Shown piece after piece: positions 7,227-20,300 of a DNA stretch of 64,000 bases. The first letter of the stretch is position 1. Every line of letters starts with the position of its first letter. A program made the translations under genes and the position numbers. Source of the stretch: Trochalopteron elliotii (taxonomy: Eukaryota > Chordata > Aves > Passeriformes > Leiothrichidae). Where the stretch lies: NCBI GenBank assembly GCA_024734555.1, contig JANPWX010000248.1, forward strand, positions 109,841-173,840. The letters are read 5' to 3'. The notes beneath the pieces are model-generated. The model was not told the origin of the DNA. It saw only the letters and a list, made by a program, of their open reading frames with translations, and ran no database searches.

Positions 7227-10200
7227 TCTGACGGTGGCAGACAAAGGAGGTGCAAAAACGACTGATGAGGCAAGAGAGTAAGGAGTGGGTGATGTTCTGG
7301 GAAACAGAACCCTTAGAGATGATAAAATACCCTGTTGAGGACAGAACCTGGACTAAGAGAGGTTGTTCTCCATGGAATCCCACATTTTGAAAGCTGGGAC
7401 CTCCCTAAGTGCTCAATGGAAGGTTGACCTAGGGCAAGGCACTGAGAAATGCCCAACTTGCTGACTCCAAGCCCTGCTGCTGCCATGGGATGTCCAGCCC
7501 AGAGGGAAGAGCAGAGGACAGCCACACCAGTGTTCTCTCTCTCCTTCTCACCCAGCTGCAGCCACAACTCTGACTGCTGGGTTCAGCAGAATTGCCCTCT
7601 ATTGCCAGATGACAGCATGCAGCAGCTCTAAAGGCAACAAAATGCATCTGGCTGTCTTTTCTATGAGTGTCTGTTCTCAAAATGCAGTCAAAGCCACTTT
7701 CGGCTAGTTTCACTTATAAAAAGTCCAGCAAACCTGTGAGTTTTACACAAAATGTGAGCCCATAAAGCATCAAAGGTTCTGTTGGAGGGTTGGTGAACTT
7801 TAGCAATGCCTTTGATGAAAATGGTCTGAGTTTCAAGTGTGTAATGAAACCCCAAATCATTCAAGTTTCACATGGTTGCAAATATTTCTCACAGTTCTGA
7901 TCAAAGGTGTATTCAGCAGGGAAGAGGCTTTGATTTTGCAGTACAGGGGACGTGCTGAAATTTTCAAAGCCAGGCCCTGGGATTTAGCTGAGCACTTCTT
8001 CTTGGAAGCATCACAGCTAAACTTAGCAATGCTTAGGGAGAAGGAAGACGAAGATGCCATGTTTGGATTACTCCTGTTACCCCTAAACCCCTTCCCAGGG
8101 GGAAGCTTTAATCCCCTCAGGGAGCCCAGGAGGCTGCAAGCCCTAGCAGCAGGTTTGGCTTCTACAGCTGCCCTCCCTGCACATTTATTTGCAGTGCACT
8201 TCCCTGACTCCTCTCTCCTGGCTGCTGACACTGCTGCTCTGTGCACGGCACTTCAGAGGGAAAGCTGGAGTGTTTGGAGGAGGAGGAGGAGGCATTAATG
8301 CTGCAGGACTGGCTGCTGACCCACATTCCAGCAGACAGGCACTGGGAAGGGCTCCCTGGCTGCCCATACAGCATCCCTCCACCACCTTGAGTGTCCCTGG
8401 CCAGCAGGGAACAGGAAAGCAGCCTTATCCTTGCTTGTGCTCAGCCAGGAGACCCAAATCCCCCCCCCCAGAGCCAGAGGCATATGTAAATGTCTGGGTT
8501 TAATACCACTGCCGTGCTGGGAAGTCTTCATTTGTGACAACAATTTCCATAGCAACAGACTGAGCTGGCTGGCAGGACTGGGGTCCCCTTGGAAGAGCAG
8601 GTGGAAGGAGGGAACAGAGAAAGCACGAAATGCTCTGGAGAAGCAGCTCTCAGTGTCTGTGTCAGCAGTGCCAGGCTCCAGCAGGGCACAGCTCCCAAGG
8701 AAAGGGAATTCTCCTGGAATGCAGTGCAGAGGATGCTGTGACAGTGTCAGGGTGGGGATAAGGACACACAGTCCCTGCCAAAAGCCCATCTCCCCAGCCT
8801 GAGATGCCCTGCACAGCCCGGGGCTGCTCTCCCTGCTGGGACACCTTCCCTGTCCCAGGGCACACCTTACTTGGGCAGAGGAGCACTTCTACCCCGTGGG
8901 CAGAGGTGTGCAGGGCAGGGATGGATCCCATCCAGGGCAGGGGGGGGGAGACATTCCCACAGCCCTGCAGCTGGTGGCTCTGGCCCCTTGTCACCTCCCT
9001 GGCCTGTTTGTGTCCCCTGAAGGCAGCAGCCAGCAGCACTGAGTAGCAGCCTGAGCCAGGATCAGCCACAGACCAACATGTTCAGACACTGCCTTTCAAC
9101 CCTCAGTTACCTGCAGAGAAGCAGAGCTTTGTGTGACGACAGCCACAGCTCTGTTACACCACAGACACACTGCAGAGGCTGTTTTTCCTAAGAAAGCCCA
9201 TTTTCCAGGCAGCCTGGCATGATGCTACAGCTCATTCCCACATCCAGTTTCCAATCAGTACAAATAATATGCACAAGCATCACAGAGCCATCAACTCCTG
9301 CCCCTGGGGCAGGAACACAGCCTGCTCAGAGAGGGTTGGGGCAGCCAAGGACTTTTTTTTAAGCAACAGCAAGGTTTTTTTTGCTAATGTGTTCTGCTTC
9401 TTGAAAATTTTGTTATTTTCCCTGAGACATTACAGTAAGTGGCCTGGTATCCCCTTGTAATTCCATCCAATAAATCCCATCACAGCAATTTAACCACAGA
9501 GGGGACACCTGGGGCTGGCACATCTCACTTTTGGGTGTCCAGAGACCTTGATGCAGAGAGCCTTGCAAACCCAAGGCAGATTTTTCATCCCTGCCTGCCC
9601 AACTCCCTGTTTAGTTGTTTTTATTGTCCAAATAAGAGGTTACTGTAATAACAGCTTCAAAGACTGGAAGCCCCAAGGGCAGAGAACATCCAGCACCACA
9701 GAAATCTTGAGTAGCTTTAGTATTAATTGATTAAACACTTCACCCAGCAACACCAAACACCACCAGCCCTGAAATTCAAGCCTCATAAAGGCCTTAGTGC
9801 TTCTTGAGAGAGTGACAAATATGTTGAGGAGCTTTTCTTGCACAGATTCCCTGAAGCCCTGGGGGCTTTAATCTTTGAAGGCAACATCACTGTAAGAATT
9901 GGAGCTATTTCCTTTACTAATACCAGTAAAAATGCCCCAACAAGGTTTTAGGGTGTCTGTGTGGGTTGAGATATTTATCAATGATTCCTACATATATTCA
10001 GTTTTGTTTTTGCTACAGAACCATCCACTTGCTAGAACCACCACCTCACTGTTTGTGTCTCCTACCCATCACTCCTAAAGTTTCAGGGTGGCAGGAAAAA
10101 AATAAACAAAAAAAACCTCATCCAAACCAACCCCCTCCAAAAACCTTAAGTGCAAGGAAAGCTTTCTTACAAAGCTTACACATATAGAGGCACTCATTTA

Positions 10201-12624
10201 TCCAGGTTAAATCACACTGTTCCCAATCTCCAGCCAACATCCCAAGCAAAAACCATCTCTCCCCTCACCCCAGCACACTCACAAGAATTTTAGGAGCCAA
10301 CTCTTTATTCCTCAGGAGGGTAAACTCTCATCTTCCTGCCTGATTTGCTGAATTGGGTATTTTCTCCCCCTTCATGCAAACGAGCAGTTAATTATTTACC
10401 AGCCTGTCTGTAATGCTCTAGTTTACATGCTGGAATTTACATGATTTATTAAACAAAATAGCATTTAAAACGGAATCCTGTCATAGAGATGTCATCCTTA
10501 AAGGAGACCGAGCAGTTTTTCCTGGAGAAGGAGAGAAATTGAGGAATTGCAGCCCGTGCCTCATTTTGTCTGCAGCCATTTCCAAGCTGAAGGAGCTCCC
10601 TCCTCCTGCCATCCCCATTCTGGGGCTCAAGTCTCAGCAGCTGACCAGCCCTGCTGAGGATGTTGGTGAGGCAGCAGGACCTGCTTCCTGAGGAAGATTA
10701 CACATCAACCAAAAATTCCTAAAAATTGTCCTAAAAATCGGGAAGGTCGGCTTTAACTCTGCGTTTTTAGTGGCCCTGGGAGCACTAAAGTGAGAGATTA
10801 GAAGGTGTTTAACCCTTGCAAGGGGATTTCTTCTCTTTTAAGCCAAGTCTGTTTATTCTTCTTCTGTGAAAATCCGATTTAGTCTGAGAAAACCTTTCAT
10901 AGTGGTTGTGGTGGATCGTTTGGCTAAAAAGCTTTACAAATGTAGAAAAAGAGATTTCATTTTCCTATTTAATTTTTTTTGGTGTGTGCTGTAAAACAAT
11001 ATTCCATTTAGGAGGAAACTGCTGCTGCATATTCTTGAGCATTATTCATTCTAGAAACAGACTGATGCTGTAGAGCCTGACTAATTCCTGACTGGGAATT
11101 ACTCCGTGCTTCTCAGAGCTGGACCTTCTGAAAACTCAGTCAGAGCCTCCAGCAATTAGCTGAGCTCATCTCCCTTATGTGCAAATAAGCCCTGATGCAT
11201 TTAAGGATGAGTCAAAATGATTGAAACTGAACTTCAAATAATAAACATATCAATCATTGTCCCTTCACTGGATCACACCTGTATCAATCATGATCTTTGC
11301 AGCCACCACAGTTCCTACACTTCCCACTGCTTCGAGTACCAATGTCCTTGCACTTGGCACGGGCATCCTGCAATCCCCAACTCATCTGTTGTCAGCCAAA
11401 ATGCCTTCTCATTTCTATTTCTGACAAGCAGGGATGATCCATCACTGCTAAAACAATGGGTTCATTTGTTATTGCAGGAAATGATGCAACTGAATAGAAG
11501 TTACACTGCAAAATCTGTAAATAAGAGGAATTTGGCTGTAAAGTGAAAGTTAGATGTATTCAAATAGAAACAAAGTGAACTTTTGGGCAGTGGCAGTGCT
11601 TAAATCACTGAGCCAGGTTACTGAGAGATGGATATGGAGCCCTTTGAACTGAGGTCCAGTGCCCTTTTCAAACACTCAGTTCTGCTGCCAGTCCCTGGCT
11701 TTGATGTAGAAATCCAGGGGTGAACTTTGGTTTATCGGGGAGATCAGACTCGATAATCAGAATGGGCCTTACTGCCCTTAAAATCCCTGCCAAGGTGCAG
11801 CAGAGAGTGTGAGGATGAATTTTTCAGCACTGACACTGATGTCTCTCTTCTGTTGCAGAGCTGGGCTGTGGAAACACTCGACAGCAGCAGAACCAGCACA
11901 GCAGAGTCTGTGGAAAATGCTCAGCAAGATCATTGGGGAATATTGTCTCTCATCCCATGGGGATGTGATCAGTGGAGTGGGTGATTCTGACCCACGGGTG
12001 ACAGCAGAGGTGTGCTCCCACCCCTGCTGCTGCCTGACTCCCTCTGGATCCTGGGCAGGCTGGGATGAGTGGAACTAATGTGTGGCTGCAGGCTTTTCTG
12101 AGCCTCCAGCCTGGGGGGATGCTCACACTGAGCATGTTTTTGTGTTTTCCTCTCCTCTTGCAGCACAGCAGAAAGAGGTGTGCATAATCACAGATAAGGG
12201 CATCCATCCAGTGAGATCCAGCACTGCCCAGCTCCAGAAGTAAAGCTGAGACTAAACCTCCCTTGAGCTGAACCCAGGTAGTGCTGGGCCCAAGAGCTCC
12301 TGCAGATAAGACACAGAGAGAGTGCAGGATATGATGTGGGAAAGACAAACTGCCCTGACATGAGTCTCTTGTGGATCATGGCCTGGAGTGCTGCTGCCTG
12401 CCCCATTCCCTGTTCAATGAATGCTCTCTGAACAAAAGGATGAGCAAATCATTATCAGATGAGGCAAAAATAAAAATATCTCAAGACACATCTACCCCCT
12501 GCCTGTGAGGCTGGAGTTGCAATGTTTGGTTACCAGGATAACAGCAGCAGGATAAATTTCCACCTGGACTCTGTGTGCCTGAGCTGTGACCTGAATGTAC
12601 CATCTCCAAAAATGGGAGTCTGGC
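7227..12624. other. Non-coding block, no gene recognised
   Basis: Open frames here are short, lack recognisable domains and overlap each other on both strands. Visible items are a small GGA run at 8278-8293, a poly-C run at 8460-8470, a G run at about 8940-8948 and T/A runs near 9353 and 10973. The stretch at about 10360-10520 is AT-rich, free of known repeats and contains TTAATTATT-type cores, so it could be regulatory, but this is only a suspicion. Confidence 0.5.
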
Positions 12625-12869
12625 ACCTGAAAATGGGGAAATTTCGTTTGGATATTGGGAAGTAATTTTTTACTGTGAGGGCAGTGGGGCCCTGGCACAG
12701 GATGCCCAGAGAAGCTGTGGCTGCCCCTGGATCCCTGGAAGTGTCCAAGGCCAGGCTGGACAGGGCTTGGAGCACCTTGAGGCAGTGGAAGGTGTCCCTG
12801 CCCATGGCAGGGGTGGCACTGGATGGGCTGTAAGGTCCTTCCAACCCAAACCATCCTGTGATTCTGTGA
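12625..12869 (+). mobile_element. CR1 LINE 3' fragment
   Basis: A good match to the shared tail: 'gcccagagaagctgtggctg', 'tccaaggccaggctggacag', 'ccatggcaggggtggcactg', ending 'ccatcctgtgattctgtg'. It is 5'-truncated, as CR1 copies usually are. Confidence 0.92.
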
Positions 12870-13966
12870 ATGGTGGCTGAGCACCCTGGAAATGACCTGC
12901 AGTCAGCAAACACTCTGGAGACTCCCTGGGAGCTTCTCCACCAAGCCCAGTGGGCACTGGAATGGGTTTGTAAGGTTTTAACTCAGGTGAATCCTGCAAT
13001 ATCCTTTGGGATGTCCTGTGGGCTATGAGCAATGCTCAGGAGAAGCTCTGTGGGCTCCAACCCTTGCTGACCCAGAGATGGGAAAGCTGAGGAGTTCCTG
13101 GCTCAGTCCTCGTGCTCTGAGCCAGCACTTCCCATGGTTTGCTCATTTTGTGAACATGTTTATCCTATTCTCTGCTGGGGAGTCAAAGGATCCCTCTCAG
13201 ACAGGTTTTATGTGGGCTTTGCCTGTCAGACCCTGCCTGCAGCAACCTGGAAGGAAAATTCTCAGCAAGGATGAAAGTGCCACCTCAAACAAGGAGCCTG
13301 GAGAGGCCAGCAGTCCTCAGGACACAGGGTCAGGCTTTGTGAGCAGCCTGTCTAAAGCATGTGTTCCCCTGGGACTGAGTAAACCAGGGCTGTCCTCTGC
13401 TGTATGCATCCCTCTGGAGCAGCTCTGTCTTCAGAGACAGCACTGAGCTGCCAGAGGGAGAGAGAAAAGGTAGAAGTTGCTTTGGACTCCAGATTCTAAC
13501 TCTTTGGAGTCTGAATTCTCCTCATTTGCAAACTTGGCTCGATTTACACAGGGCATCCTGATTCTCCCTCTCATCTGCTTCAAACATGGGATTAGGCAAA
13601 GCATTCAAAATCGAGGACAACCACCAAAACCCCCCTTGGCCACTGAATAAACAAAGCCAGGCCTCCAGAGAGTGAAATCAATTCCTGTTAGTATTCTGTG
13701 CCATGCAACAGGAGCAATTCCACTTAGCTCTGCCTTAAATGCCACTGTGTGTCACCCTTTGCAGAAAAGGATAGTTCCATTTTCAGCACATTGATCTCCC
13801 ATGAAATCAATGACTTTGAGCAGGTCCAGCTGTCCAGTGCTCAGAGCAGACTCAGCTCCCCAGTCCCTGCAGGTGTGGGGGGCTGGAAATGTCACTGCAG
13901 CAGCAGGAGCTCCTGTTGTGCTGCTCACACAAGTGGCATCCCCAGCTTCAGGACAAAAGGGGGGTT
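12870..13966. other. Non-coding block, no gene recognised
   Basis: Only short overlapping open frames without recognisable domains are present. No repeat family is identified. Confidence 0.45.
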
Positions 13967-14049
13967 CTTCCTTCCTTCCTTCCTTCCTTCCTTCCTTCCT
14001 TCCTTCCTTCCTTCCTTCCTTCCCTCCCTCCCTCCCTCCCTCCCTCCCT
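13967..14049 (+). repeat. Compound (TTCC)n-(TCCC)n microsatellite
   Basis: An uninterrupted pyrimidine tract of about 80 bp starts as TTCC repeats and switches to TCCC repeats. It accounts for the PSFLPSFL and KEGRKEGR open frames on the two strands, which are not genes. Confidence 0.95.
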
Positions 14050-14797
14050 TCTGGAGCTGACTCCTGCAGGAGCAGCCAGAGGTCCTGCCTGGCAGGAGGT
14101 CACACATGGGCAAAGGAATCTGCTACTGTGTTCCACTGCCAGCCTGAAAACTTCACCCTCAGGCAGAACCAGCCCCGGGGCAGCCCAAGTAATTCAGTGA
14201 GGAGCCCCTGGAATGACTTGGAAGGAGCTGGAGGCTGGATGAGGTGCTCTGCTGGAAGGCCAGCTCCTGGCAGGGCCAGCTTTAAGCCCCTCCATGGAGT
14301 GTGACCATGTCCCAGGGGTCACTCCATGGACTGACCCCTCCAGGGGATACTGCCAGCTCCATGGGAGATGAGCAGAACTGACAGGGTGAGGAGGACATTT
14401 CCAAACCTTGGATCTGCCTGAGGCTGTCAGGCCTTTCCAGCTGAATCACAATGGTGAGACAAGGGAATGTTGCTGTGAGGAGCAGCCTGGAACTCACTGT
14501 GCTCCCCCATGGAGCCACGGGAGAAATGGGATGTGCAAGAGGGGCTGCAGAACACCCACTGGTGTCCCACCAGGCACAGTGGGCATTCTTGCTTCCAAGG
14601 TCGATCAGACTGGGGGGATTTGGCCACTTGGAAGGTCCTGAGATGGCTCCAGGCTGAGGGGGAACAGGGCTTGGCATCTCCTGGGAAGTGTGACCAGCCT
14701 GTGGGTCAGGGAGGCAGATCCTGCTCAGTGCTCAGGGAACAGCCAGTCCCAGCTGTGGGGTCAGGGAGGGATTTTCCCCTGGGACATACTGGCCCTG
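14050..14797. other. Non-coding block, no gene recognised
   Basis: GC-richer single-copy sequence between the microsatellite and the solo LTR. Many short frames overlap on both strands and none shows a domain. Confidence 0.45.
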
Positions 14798-15444
14798 TGT
14801 CCTGGTTTGGAAAGACAGGTGTCTGCTAAGGAAGGCAGGAGCCTTCCTTGGAATGGAGAATGTAAACACCCTCCCTCCAAATAATTATAATTTTGAAATT
14901 AAGGGGCTCTCAGGCGAAGATATGGGAATAGGAATAACAGTTCTATACTAGGAAAATGAAAATAAAAATGTAATAGTACAAAAAAGCAAACAAATATCAA
15001 AAAGAAACCACTGCCAGAGTCAGAACACAACCTGACCCCCTGTTGTTGCTCAGGGTGTTGGTGTCAGTCCAGTCCAGTCCTCCTGCAGGGACAGATGTGG
15101 TTCTGGTGGAGCACAGATGATCCTGTACAAGGGTGGAGTTTTCCCCTGAAGGTCCAGTGGTGCTGAGATGGGTCTGGTCTCCCTCTGGCAATCCAGTGCA
15201 AACAGGCTGTGCTGGTGCTCTGAATGCCAGCTTTGATCCAGGTGGGAATGCTGGGCTCCTCCCCCTGGGTGGGATGATGGAATTGTCTCAGCCCTGCAGT
15301 GAGCCTGGATGGCCCATGGACAGCAGAGATCCCCTGGAGGGAGGGTGGGTCCTGGAAGGGATAAAGAACCCTGCCCCAGCTGGATTGAACAGCTGGAAAT
15401 AGAATACAGACTGCTGGTTACATCTTGCATTGCAGCCCAAGACA
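14798..15444 (-). mobile_element. Solo LTR, ERVL-like family, copy 1
   Basis: In sense (minus) it begins TGTCTTGGG and ends AAACCAGGACA, about 647 bp. It matches the LTR at 43991-44641 along its whole length, roughly 95% by eye. Flanks CCCTG (14793-14797) and CACTG (15445-15449) look like a 5-bp target duplication with one mismatch. Its 3' end, CCAAACCAGGACA, resembles that of the 1-6811 provirus (CTAAACCAGGACA), suggesting a related integrase. No internal proviral sequence is attached, so it is a recombined solo LTR. Confidence 0.88.
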
Positions 15445-16026
15445 CACTGGCCCCCAGTGGGTTTTGACTTCCTCCACAGCATGGAGCATCCCCACTTGCC
15501 AGGCTTCTGTTCCCTTCTGGCCAGGTTTCTGCCTGCTCACACACCACAGAGGTGTCCTTGTGCCCTGCCCTGGGAGGAGGGAGGCTTCCTTTCCCACTGG
15601 GTGGACTGGGAAATGTCCCTGGGGTTTTCCTGCCTCCCTGTGCAGCACTGAGCATGGCCAGGGCTCCTCTGGGCCAGCCTGGCTACATGGCTGCTGCCCA
15701 TGCTGTGTGACCCCCAGGGCTCTGCATTTGGGTGGGGAGGAGCTTTCTTTGCCCTCAGGGTCACGGACTCCACTGGGCCTCACCTGAGAAGTGACAACAC
15801 CTTTTTCTGCAGCAAAGGTGCAGGCAGTGCATGCTCAGGTGAGCCTGTAAGCTGCAGGGTCAGCAAAGTTGGGAGTGTTGTGGGTAATGGACTCCTGGGA
15901 CAAAGAGCCACCCCTGTCCTCAGTGAGGAGAGCATCTACTCAGGCTGGATGGTCCTGAGGCTTCCCTCAGAAGAAAACTGCCTGACCACATTGACATGGG
16001 CACACAGTGACAGGACAAGAAGGAAA
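15445..16026. other. Non-coding block, no gene recognised
   Basis: Single-copy sequence with overlapping short frames only. No repeat is recognised. Confidence 0.45.
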
Positions 16027-16288
16027 GGCTTAAACTAGGAGAGAGATTTAGATTAGCTGCTAGGAAGGAACTCCTCTAGCAGTGAGGGTGGGGAGACCCT
16101 GGCACAGGTTGCCCAGAGAAGCTGTGGCTGCCCCTGGATCCCTGGCAGTGTCCAAGGCCAGGCTGGACAGGGCTTGGAGCAGGCTGGGACAATGGAAGGT
16201 GTCCCTGCCCATGGCAGGGGTGGAATGAGAGGGGCTTTGAGGTCCCTCAAACAATTTCATGGTCCCTCAACCATTTCATGATTTCTGC
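16027..16288 (+). mobile_element. CR1 LINE 3' fragment
   Basis: It carries the tail sequence 'gcccagagaagctgtggctg' through 'ccatggcaggggtggaatga'. Near its end there is a local duplication, 'ggtccctcaa acaatttcat' followed by 'ggtccctcaaccatttcat', so the terminal octamer region is rearranged. Confidence 0.88.
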
Positions 16289-17195
16289 CACTCTTCTTCT
16301 TGCTGGGATGTCTCAGGATGTGCAGAGGTGACAGATGGAAAGCATTCCCACGTGGGACATTGTTAACTATTGGGCTCAGCTGAGATTCATACAATGGCTG
16401 GGCACTGTCTCTGAGCACTGAGGACCATTCTGGGCACAAGGGAACTTTCCCAGTGAGGCTTATTGAGGGGGAAACAGAAACAAAGAGCAAAATGATTTGC
16501 CCATCTTGCTCCTCAGGCAGAGCAGAAGGACAGATGATGCTTGAAAAGGGGCTGATAAGGGGATAAGTGAAATATCTGATGAGAAAGCTGCTCTCCTTCC
16601 TCTGCTGGACACACTGGGAGGGAAAGCTAGCCAGTGGAAAACAGAGTGCAGGAGTGGCATGAAGTTCTCCAGCTGCATTTGAGGTGTCTGAGTTTTACTC
16701 ACTGTTATTTTACATCCTTCATTCACATGCCACTGATGCTCTGATGGGTTGTATTTATCAAACTCCTGTGACAGTCTCTTCTGAACTTTGACCATCAATC
16801 TATCTCCTTCCACCTGCCTGGAGCTGGCTCCATTTTTTAGGAGCAGAGGAATGTGCTCTGCAGGAATTTGTCACTGCTCTGTACACACCCCTCTGGAGGT
16901 GAGCATGGCCCTGCTCTGTCACTCTGTCCTTCATCTGTGTGAGGTCTCTGGTACCAAACCCTCTCCCAAAAGGGAGGAGTGCTTTCCTGGCACAGCTTTG
17001 CTCCACAGGCATCTTCTCATCCCTCTGAGCCCTCCATGTGCTGACATCCCTGCAGAGCAGTAAGGGATGGACTGAGGAGCACAGGGATTTTTTGACTCAA
17101 TATTACAGAAAGTATCTCTGACACTTTTGTTATGTTCTGACATCACTGCCTGCAGCAGAATCCCTGCTCAACAAACCCAGTTTCTCTCTGTATTT
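16289..17195. other. Non-coding block, no gene recognised
   Basis: No recognisable exon or repeat. Short frames on both strands are unrelated to any family I know. Confidence 0.45.
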
Positions 17196-17312
17196 TGGCC
17201 AACACTCCTGGGGATGCACAGGGAGGGATTGTTGAGGATGCCTGTGCAGGGCCAGGAGTTGGACTGGATGATGGGACCCTGCCAGCTTGGGATATTCTGT
17301 GATTCCATGTTT
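17196..17312 (+). mobile_element. CR1 LINE 3' fragment, other subfamily
   Basis: It ends 'gttggactggatgatgggac', then 'gggatattctgtgattccatg', the tail of the CR1 subfamily whose last part reads 'cagctcaggatattctgtga'. Short and diverged. Confidence 0.75.
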
Positions 17313-20300
17313 TTCAGAAACCTCAGAGTAATCTGTGAATTTCCTAGTATGTGAAGAAATATCATTTGCTCAGTGGGCATTAGACTTAAGAACTTTAATT
17401 GTTCCAGTCTGGTTTTGGGTCCATGTACAGGTCTGTCCCACTCAGTCCTTTGTTGTCCTTCTCAGCATCTCTGGGATGTTGTAGGGAAGTCTAAAGGCAG
17501 GTCTCAGCTCTCTGCCTTGGCCCTGGTATGGATGAAAAGCCTGAGCAGCTCAGAGCATCTCACAAACCATGCCCAGGGTTGGAAGCCCAGAGAAGATTCA
17601 GAGTGACAAATGAAAATATTACAAAATAGGAGCTGGAAGTGATTTCCTTCTTTTCTGACCTATTGTTAATGCAGTTGGAGGGGAAATGCTAAACTCCACT
17701 GCTGTGATCCTGGCTTGTAACAAGCTCTCCAGCACCTCTGCAAGGATTTTTATTTTAGCCTGACAGGTTTTAGAATTTAATTTTCAGTGGTTTAGAATTT
17801 GTGACCTCCCCAGCTCACCTGAGCTCATGGAGCCCAAAAGCATTGGTTATGTCTCCTCACCACACAGGAAGATACTTCCCCAAAATTCCCTTGAAAGTTT
17901 TACATCTGAATTTTTGTGGGGTATGAAGGAAATAAAGCACTCCTCATGAACATTAATCTGAAGCAACTCTGCCTATTCCTAGAGCTGGGCTTTGGAGATT
18001 TCCCACCTGGTTTCCAATCCTTTGTGAAAGATGTGGTTTCCATTTGAAACAAACTTTGGCCAATGCAAAAATCTCCTGAGTAGCTGGGGTCCTGCTGCAG
18101 GTCTGTGGCAGCAGAATCACAGTGCTGGATCCTGGTGGATTTTCCTGTCAGACCAGCCAGGAGCAGTTTGATTCCAACCTCTCATGAACAGCCCAAGTGA
18201 CCAGACAGGCTCTGCAGGGCTCAGTGGCCTTTCAGCTTGGGCAGAACATGGACTGGAGGTCAGAGCTCAGAGCAGATTTCAGGGTTTAGAGGAGGTTTTC
18301 CCTGGCCCACATTGTGCCCCCCAGGGTGCAGGCCACCATGGGCAGCTCTGAGCTGGCCATCCTGTCACCCCTGGGGGTGTGGGGTGACATCTGTGAGCTG
18401 GCCATCCTGTCACCCCTGAAGGCCTTGGGTACAGTTTGATGTGGTGGGGTCACAGGGGTGAGGGACCCAAGCAGCTTGGCCCAAACCAGCATGAACAGCA
18501 CCTTACCCTGCCCATTTCCCTTTGGGAAGAGTTCACCAGCCAGAGCAGGGTGGGAGGTGGCCCAGAGGAGGCTCTGCAGAGCTGGCTGAGTCCAGGGCCC
18601 CCCTGGGAGAGGATGAGGAGCAGAGACCCTGTGGCTGCCACTGCCATGGGCCAGATCTATTTACAGAGCTGGGATTTCCTTCTCATCCCCTGCTGAGCCC
18701 TGCCTGCCCCGTGGATCCCTGCTGCTTTTGGGTGAAATGTGACTCCCCTGCTGCCAAAGCTCTCTGGGAGTGAGGAGGAGGAGGAGGAGGAGGCAGCCCT
18801 GTAAGCCCAGTCCAACCCAACCTCAGCACAGAGGGCAAGGCAGGGCATGGCAAGGCTTCTCCTCGTTGAGTGCTGATCTTAGGAAAACTGGGACCAAGAG
18901 CCTGCTTTGTGAAGAGAACTGGCTGCTTCTTGAAATGGCAGGATCCCCCTGTGCCACCCCCATTAACTCAAACTGGCTGTCAAAGAGGTGTTTGAAGCCT
19001 TTAAATATTGGCTGGCCAGGTTGGAATCTTGCTTTTAATCCTCTAAAATAGTTGTCTAGACCTTTAACAGCTACTGGGTGCTGTTTGTGGAGCAGGATGT
19101 GCTCTCACCCTCCTGCAGTGCTGGCAAGGCAAGGAGCAGAGTGCAGACCAAAGGGCTGAAAGGGTTAAAACACCCCGTTTACTTGGCAGATACACAGGAC
19201 CCAAATCAGTGACAAAGGCACAGCAGTGCTGGCACCAGGAGCTGGGTGGGATGGGCCATTAGCCTTTGGCTGAGGTTAATCTGACTGGGAATGTGCAGCC
19301 CAATTCCCAAGGCCTGGTGGAAGCTGGAACCAGAGCCCCGGGGTGGGTGATACAGGAGGAGAATGTGCAGGCTGGGAAAAGTCCAAATATAGCTTTAAAA
19401 TGCAGCCTGAGCTGAGTGAGGGCTCGGGCTCAGCACGTGGGGAAAGCAACTCAATGGTGACAGGTGCCTGAGCACTGATACTGTCTCCAAAGGGGTGCAT
19501 TTGCATTAAAGGGAGCACAAGGAATAGATTAAAAGTATATTTAGGAGAGTCCTTTCAGGGTCTGCAGCTTCTGGGTGGCTGGAGGCAACTTTTTTCCAGA
19601 TAGGGCAGGAAGCTGCCAACAAAATCAGCCTCTTGGGCTTGATTATGGAGGAGGGGTAGAGGAAAGGGAGGCTAGGCAAGAGCTGGGGCAGGTGTGGGAG
19701 GTGGTTTGGGAGGATCTGCTGAGAATGACAGAGGAGGACATGGGCAAGGGCTGGAATGGACTTTAGGAGAAGCTGGGGATGGCAAGAAGTATCCTGAGGC
19801 ATTAATCAGGCATTTATCTTTGCTGTCTAGTGAACAACTGGTAATCACCATCTCCAGTCCTCTGTCCTGGAGGTCCTGGAGAGCTCCAGCAGCTTTCTGC
19901 TGCTCCTCATTATAGCTTGGCTGGAGGACTTGCTGTGGGTCAGAACATCCAAATCCTGCTGATTAACTGTGTGAGAAATCAGTGCTGCTGGACTGTAGGA
20001 TATTTTTTCTTCTCAGCTTTTAGGTTTTATAAGAATCCATGAGCTGGGGGCATTTGTGAGTTGGCAAAGTCAGGATCTCAAGAAGCTGGGCCCTGTCTGT
20101 ACATTCTAAATCCACCTCTGGTTATGTGGGATGCAATTCCTTTTAATGAACTGTGCATGCAGGAGCTGTCCTGCCCCTGCCAGCACAGGCCCTGCAGGTG
20201 CTTGGTTATCAGCTATTTTCTATCAGCTATTTTCAGGAGGTTGCCTGGCTAATTAACTGGGATTTCAGATACCTCCTTTTGACTGGTAACTATTTCAGCA

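Noticed and set aside
15050..15655. Minus-strand frame of 201 aa
   Set aside because: Much of it lies in the solo LTR at 14798-15444; no retroviral protein motif is present.
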